NCBI GenBank assembly: GCA_021324545.1
Contig: JAJPIX010000040.1
Coordinates: 1 to 64,000, forward strand
From: Alphaproteobacteria bacterium
GTDB taxonomy: Bacteria > Pseudomonadota > Alphaproteobacteria > Micropepsales > Micropepsaceae
Direction of reading: 5' to 3'
DNA: 64,000 nucleotides
Each line of letters starts with the position of its first letter. Position 1 is the stretch's first letter. Positions 60,175 to 64,000 of this stretch are shown here, piece by piece. A program made the translations under genes and the position numbers. The notes beneath the pieces were generated by a model, which was not told the origin of the DNA, ran no database searches, and saw only the letters and a program-made list of their open reading frames with translations.

Positions 60175-60281
60175 TCCGGGCGGCCCCCCGAAAATGCTCG
60201 CGCATTTTCGCCCCACCCTCAAGAGGAGGGTGGGAATCCGCGCCGGTGTTTGATTAGTCTTGCCTGCCTGCGGAGACACAC

Positions 60282-61709
60282 ATGGACACAATGCTTCTCA
60301 TCGGCGGCACATTCGAAAAAGGCCAGGGTCCGGCCGAACGCGTGCTGAACCCGAAGACCGGCGAACTGATCGTCGAGGTGCCGGAAGCCGGCGCCGCGCA
60401 GATAGACGGCGCGGTGGAAGCGGCTGCGAATGCCTTCGGCGCGTGGTCGCGAACCACGCCCTCCGAACGCAGCGCGATGCTTCTCCGGCTTGCCGACCTG
60501 ATCGAGCGCGAGGCGGAAGGTTTCGCCGATCTGGAAGCGCTGAATTGCGGCAAGCCGCGCCATCTGGTGCTGGCCGACGAGATTCCCGCCATCGTGGATT
60601 GCTTCCGGTTCTTCGCGGGCGCCGCGCGCACGATGACGGCGCCGGCAGCGGGCGAATACATGGCAGGCTACACCTCCATGATCCGGCGCGATCCGGTGGG
60701 CGTGATCGCCTCCATCGCGCCATGGAACTATCCGCTCATGATGGCGGCGTGGAAGCTTGCGCCCGCGCTGGCCGGCAGCAACACGGTGGTGCTCAAGCCT
60801 TCCGAGCAGACGCCGCTTACCACACTGAGGCTGGCACGCCTGCTTGCGGACGTTTTTCCCGAGGGCGTGGTGAACATCGTCACGGGCCGCGGCGAAACCG
60901 TTGGCAGCCGCCTCATCAACGACCCGCACGTCAACATGATTTCGCTCACCGGCGATGTGGGAACCGGCCGCAAGGTGCTGGCGGCGGCGCAGGCCACATT
61001 GAAGCGCACGCATCTTGAATTGGGCGGAAAGGCGCCGGTGATCGTGTTCGACGACGCCGACCTGGATGCCGTGGTGAGCGGGCTTCGCACTTTCGGTTTC
61101 TACAATGCCGGGCAGGATTGCACGGCGGCCTGCCGCGTTTATGCGGCGCCCAAAATCTACGACAACCTGGTGGCCGATCTTGCGTCCGCCGCCGCGTCGC
61201 TGCGCTTCAACCAGCGCGACGACTCGCAGAACGAAATCGGCCCGCTGATCTCCGCCAGACAGCGCGAACGCGTGGCAGGTTTCGTGGAGCGCGCAGGCAC
61301 CCTGCCCCACATTTCGATCGCCGCGGGCGGCAAGCCGGGCGCCGGCACCGGATTCTTCTTTCAGCCCACGGTCGTTGCCGGCGCACGGCAGGATGACGAG
61401 ATCGTGCGCAAGGAGGTGTTCGGACCGGTGGTTTCCGTCACGCGCTTTTCCGATGTCGAGCAGGCGGTGGCGTGGGCCAACGATTCCGACTATGGGCTGG
61501 CCTCGTCTGTCTGGACGAAGGACATTTCGCGCGCCATGGCGACGGCCGCGCGGCTTCGCTACGGCTGCACCTGGATCAACTGCCATTTCGTGCTGGTGAA
61601 CGAGATGCCGCACGGCGGCCTGAAACAGTCGGGCTACGGCAAGGACTTAAGCCTCTACGCGCTGGAGGATTACACCGTGGCGCGGCACATCATGATCAAC
61701 ACGCAATAG
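60282..61709 (+). CDS. Aldehyde dehydrogenase (aminobutyraldehyde dehydrogenase-like)
   Basis: [63 protein letters not shown]. Confidence 0.93.
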   Translation: MDTMLLIGGTFEKGQGPAERVLNPKTGELIVEVPEAGAAQIDGAVEAAANAFGAWSRTTPSERSAMLLRLADLIEREAEGFADLEALNCGKPRHLVLADEIPAIVDCFRFFAGAARTMTAPAAGEYMAGYTSMIRRDPVGVIASIAPWNYPLMMAAWKLAPALAGSNTVVLKPSEQTPLTTLRLARLLADVFPEGVVNIVTGRGETVGSRLINDPHVNMISLTGDVGTGRKVLAAAQATLKRTHLELGGKAPVIVFDDADLDAVVSGLRTFGFYNAGQDCTAACRVYAAPKIYDNLVADLASAAASLRFNQRDDSQNEIGPLISARQRERVAGFVERAGTLPHISIAAGGKPGAGTGFFFQPTVVAGARQDDEIVRKEVFGPVVSVTRFSDVEQAVAWANDSDYGLASSVWTKDISRAMATAARLRYGCTWINCHFVLVNEMPHGGLKQSGYGKDLSLYALEDYTVARHIMINTQ

Positions 61710-61728
61710 GCGAAAGAAGGGGCCCGAG

Positions 61729-63678
61729 ATGGATTCAAAAAAGGGCGGCTGCCCGCTGGGCATGGACCGCAAGATCGACCGGCGCGATTTCCTGAACGGC
61801 GTAGCGGTGAGCGCCGCCACGCTGGCCATGATGGCAAAGGCCGAAGCCCAGCAGACGCCCGGCATGCAGGACGACCCGGGCTACTATCCGCCGCTTCAGC
61901 ATGGCCTTCGCGGCAGCCACCCCGGCTCGTTCGAGACCGCCCACAGCCTGCGCGACGGCACCTTCTGGGATCACGCCGAAAAGCCGGAAGACACGCACAC
62001 CGTCTATGATCTTGTGATTGCCGGCGCCGGCATCAGCGGGCTGTCGGCGGCGTATTTCTACCGCGCCGCCAAACCCAACGCGAAAATCCTGATCCTCGAC
62101 AACCACGACGATTTCGGCGGCCACGCCAAGCGCAACGAATACCGGCTGAACGGGCATCTCGAGCTGATGAACGGCGGCACGATGCTGATCGACAGCCCGC
62201 ACCCCTATAGCGCCGTGGCATCCGGACTGATGACGCAACTGGGGATCGATCCGGTCGCGCTGTCCAGGCAGTGCGACAAGCCGGAAATCTACAAAGGGCT
62301 TTTGCCCGCGACCTTCTTCGACAAGGAGACCTTCGGGCAAGACAAGCTCGTGGTCGGCCGCACGCGCGAGGATGACGAAGAGAGCCCCATCCCGTGGAAG
62401 GATTTTCTTGCGAAGACGCCGCTTTCGCCCAAGGCGCGCGAAGACGTCTTGCGCGTGCAGGAAGGCGATATCGACTACATGCCGGGGCTCACCAGCGCCG
62501 AAAAAAAGGACAAGCTCTCGCGCATGAGCTATTACGACTATCTAGCCAAGATCGTGAAGGTCGATCCGATCGTTCTGAAATTCTATCAGACGATCACGCA
62601 TGACGAATACGGCGTGGGCATAGACGCGGAGCCGGCGCTGGATTGCTGGGGCTTCGGCTATCCCGGCTTCAAGGGCCTGAAACTCGATCCCGGCCCGATC
62701 GAACGCATGGGCTATACGGCCGCGGGTTATTGCACGGGCGGTTCGCCGACATTCCACTTTCCGGACGGCAATGCCTCCATCGTGCGGCTCCTGATCCGGA
62801 GCCTCATTCCCGAAGCCATGCCAGGACACACGGTGGAAGATGTCGTTACGGCGCAAGCCAACTACGCCATGCTGAACCGCAAGGGCGCGCCGATCCAGAT
62901 TCGGCTGAGCAGCACGGTTGTGGGCGCGCGCAACATTGGCACGCCCGACAATTCGAAGGGCGTGGAAGTGGCCTATGCGCGCGCGGGCCGGGTGTTCCGC
63001 GTGCACGCGCTGAACTGCATCCTGGCGGGCTACAACATGATGATTCCTTTCATCTGCCCCGAACTGCCGGACGAACAGAAGGCGGCGTTGCATGAGCTGG
63101 TGAAAATCCCGCTGGTCTATACCAGCGTGGCGCTGAAGAACTGGCGCGCGTTCCACAAGCTTGGCGTCGCGGGCATTTCCGCTCCCGGGAGCTATTTCAG
63201 CGGCGTTCGGCTCAACTGGCCGGTGGACATCGGCGATTACAGGAGCGTGCGTTCGCCGGATGACCCGATCCTGGCCTTCATGGTGCGTACGCCCTGCCAA
63301 CCCGGGTTGACGGAAAAGGATCAGCACCGCGCGGGCCGCTATGAGCTTCTGCAGACGCCGTTCGAGACGTTCGAGCGGAATATCCGCGACCAGTTCGCGC
63401 GCATGCTCGCGGGAACCGGATTCGATGCGGCAAGCGACATCACGGCGATCACGGTAAATCGCTGGCCGCATGGCTATGCCTACGAGTTCAATCCGCTCTT
63501 CGACGATTTCAGCATTCCGCCGGACAAGCGGGCGAATGTGATCGGCCGCAAGCGCTTCGGCCGCATCGCCATCGCCAATTCGGACTCCGGCGCGCGCGCC
63601 TACACCGATTCTGCCATCGATCAGGCCCATCGCGCGGTTGGCGAGCTTCTGGCCATCGGAGCCAAAGGGCCGGGTTGA
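61729..63678 (+). CDS. FAD-dependent amine oxidase-like protein (spermidine dehydrogenase-like)
   Basis: N-terminal RRDFLNGVAVSAATLAMMAKAEAQQ export signal; DLVIAGAGISGLSAAYFYRAAKP; LDNHDDFGGHAKRNEY. Confidence 0.8.
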   Translation: MDSKKGGCPLGMDRKIDRRDFLNGVAVSAATLAMMAKAEAQQTPGMQDDPGYYPPLQHGLRGSHPGSFETAHSLRDGTFWDHAEKPEDTHTVYDLVIAGAGISGLSAAYFYRAAKPNAKILILDNHDDFGGHAKRNEYRLNGHLELMNGGTMLIDSPHPYSAVASGLMTQLGIDPVALSRQCDKPEIYKGLLPATFFDKETFGQDKLVVGRTREDDEESPIPWKDFLAKTPLSPKAREDVLRVQEGDIDYMPGLTSAEKKDKLSRMSYYDYLAKIVKVDPIVLKFYQTITHDEYGVGIDAEPALDCWGFGYPGFKGLKLDPGPIERMGYTAAGYCTGGSPTFHFPDGNASIVRLLIRSLIPEAMPGHTVEDVVTAQANYAMLNRKGAPIQIRLSSTVVGARNIGTPDNSKGVEVAYARAGRVFRVHALNCILAGYNMMIPFICPELPDEQKAALHELVKIPLVYTSVALKNWRAFHKLGVAGISAPGSYFSGVRLNWPVDIGDYRSVRSPDDPILAFMVRTPCQPGLTEKDQHRAGRYELLQTPFETFERNIRDQFARMLAGTGFDAASDITAITVNRWPHGYAYEFNPLFDDFSIPPDKRANVIGRKRFGRIAIANSDSGARAYTDSAIDQAHRAVGELLAIGAKGPG

Positions 63679-63733
63679 CGGCCCGTTTTCCCCGTCCCAA
63701 CATGGCTTTGCGGTGCGCCATGGGGGACTTGGG

Positions 63734-64000
63734 ATGGCGAAAAAACCTGCCTGGATCAGCCTTTCCGCTCTTTCGTTCGCGGCCTTCGTGTTTGGCGGCG
63801 GGCCTTCCGCGCTGGCGCAGACGGCGCCCTCCGGCGGCGGAATAGAACAGGTCGTGGTGACCGCAACGCGCCGGGCGGAGGACATCGAGCGCGTGCCCGC
63901 CAGCGTCAGCGCCTTCACGACCGAGCGAATGGACCAGCTGAACATCAAGAATTTCGCCGATCTGGTGAAGTTCACGCCGGGCGTCACCTTCGATACCAGC
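63734..64000 (+). CDS. TonB-dependent receptor, 5' part (truncated by window end)
   Basis: Translated by hand: MAKKPAWISLSALSFAAFVFGGGPSALAQTAPSGGGIEQVVVTATRRAEDIERVPASVSAFTTERMDQLNIKNFADLVKFTPGVTFDTS. Confidence 0.92.
   Translation, partial: MAKKPAWISLSALSFAAFVFGGGPSALAQTAPSGGGIEQVVVTATRRAEDIERVPASVSAFTTERMDQLNIKNFADLVKFTPGVTFDTS

Noticed and set aside
1-64000. CRISPR arrays, transposases/IS elements, tRNA or rRNA genes
   Set aside because: No regularly spaced direct repeats, transposase-like translations or recognisable cloverleaf/rRNA sequence noticed; a tRNAscan/Infernal run would be needed to exclude small RNAs fully.

Overview
This is a contiguous, GC-rich alphaproteobacterial-style chromosomal segment of 64 kb, with about 55 supportable protein genes. 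I saw no rRNA, tRNA, transposase or CRISPR array by eye. The backbone is mostly housekeeping: gatCAB, ruvX, a pyrB variant, plsY, dprA, topA, rnr, a DevBCA-like ABC exporter, two-component genes, pdxH, a DnaJ-family gene, fabI, aroC, an rlmD/rumA-like gene, dxs, xseB, sppA and an S46 peptidase. Several parts stand out. (1) The aspartate carbamoyltransferase carries a C-terminal PyrI-like zinc module plus a degenerate Ada-like tail, at the locus where I would expect pyrC. (2) The 43.6-51.5 kb accessory block contains a TonB-dependent receptor with eight closely spaced Cys pairs, a strong terminator, a switch-like hairpin at the next start codon, two consecutive TPR-sulfotransferases, and a convergent TPR-Asp/Asn beta-hydroxylase. 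This is my best candidate for an under-described system. (3) Two class III cyclase/TolB-like/TPR proteins lie in tandem. (4) A caspase-like C13 peptidase sits in a cluster with a CPBP protease and a methyltransferase. (5) A degraded phage-like small-gene insertion lies between dprA and topA, with an operator-like 40-bp-spaced repeat. (6) There is a putative polyamine catabolism locus at the right end. (7) Several intergenic palindromes, dispersed inverted-repeat elements and an orphan terminator are not explained by the coding calls. All family calls come from motif recognition in the supplied translations; no database search was run.
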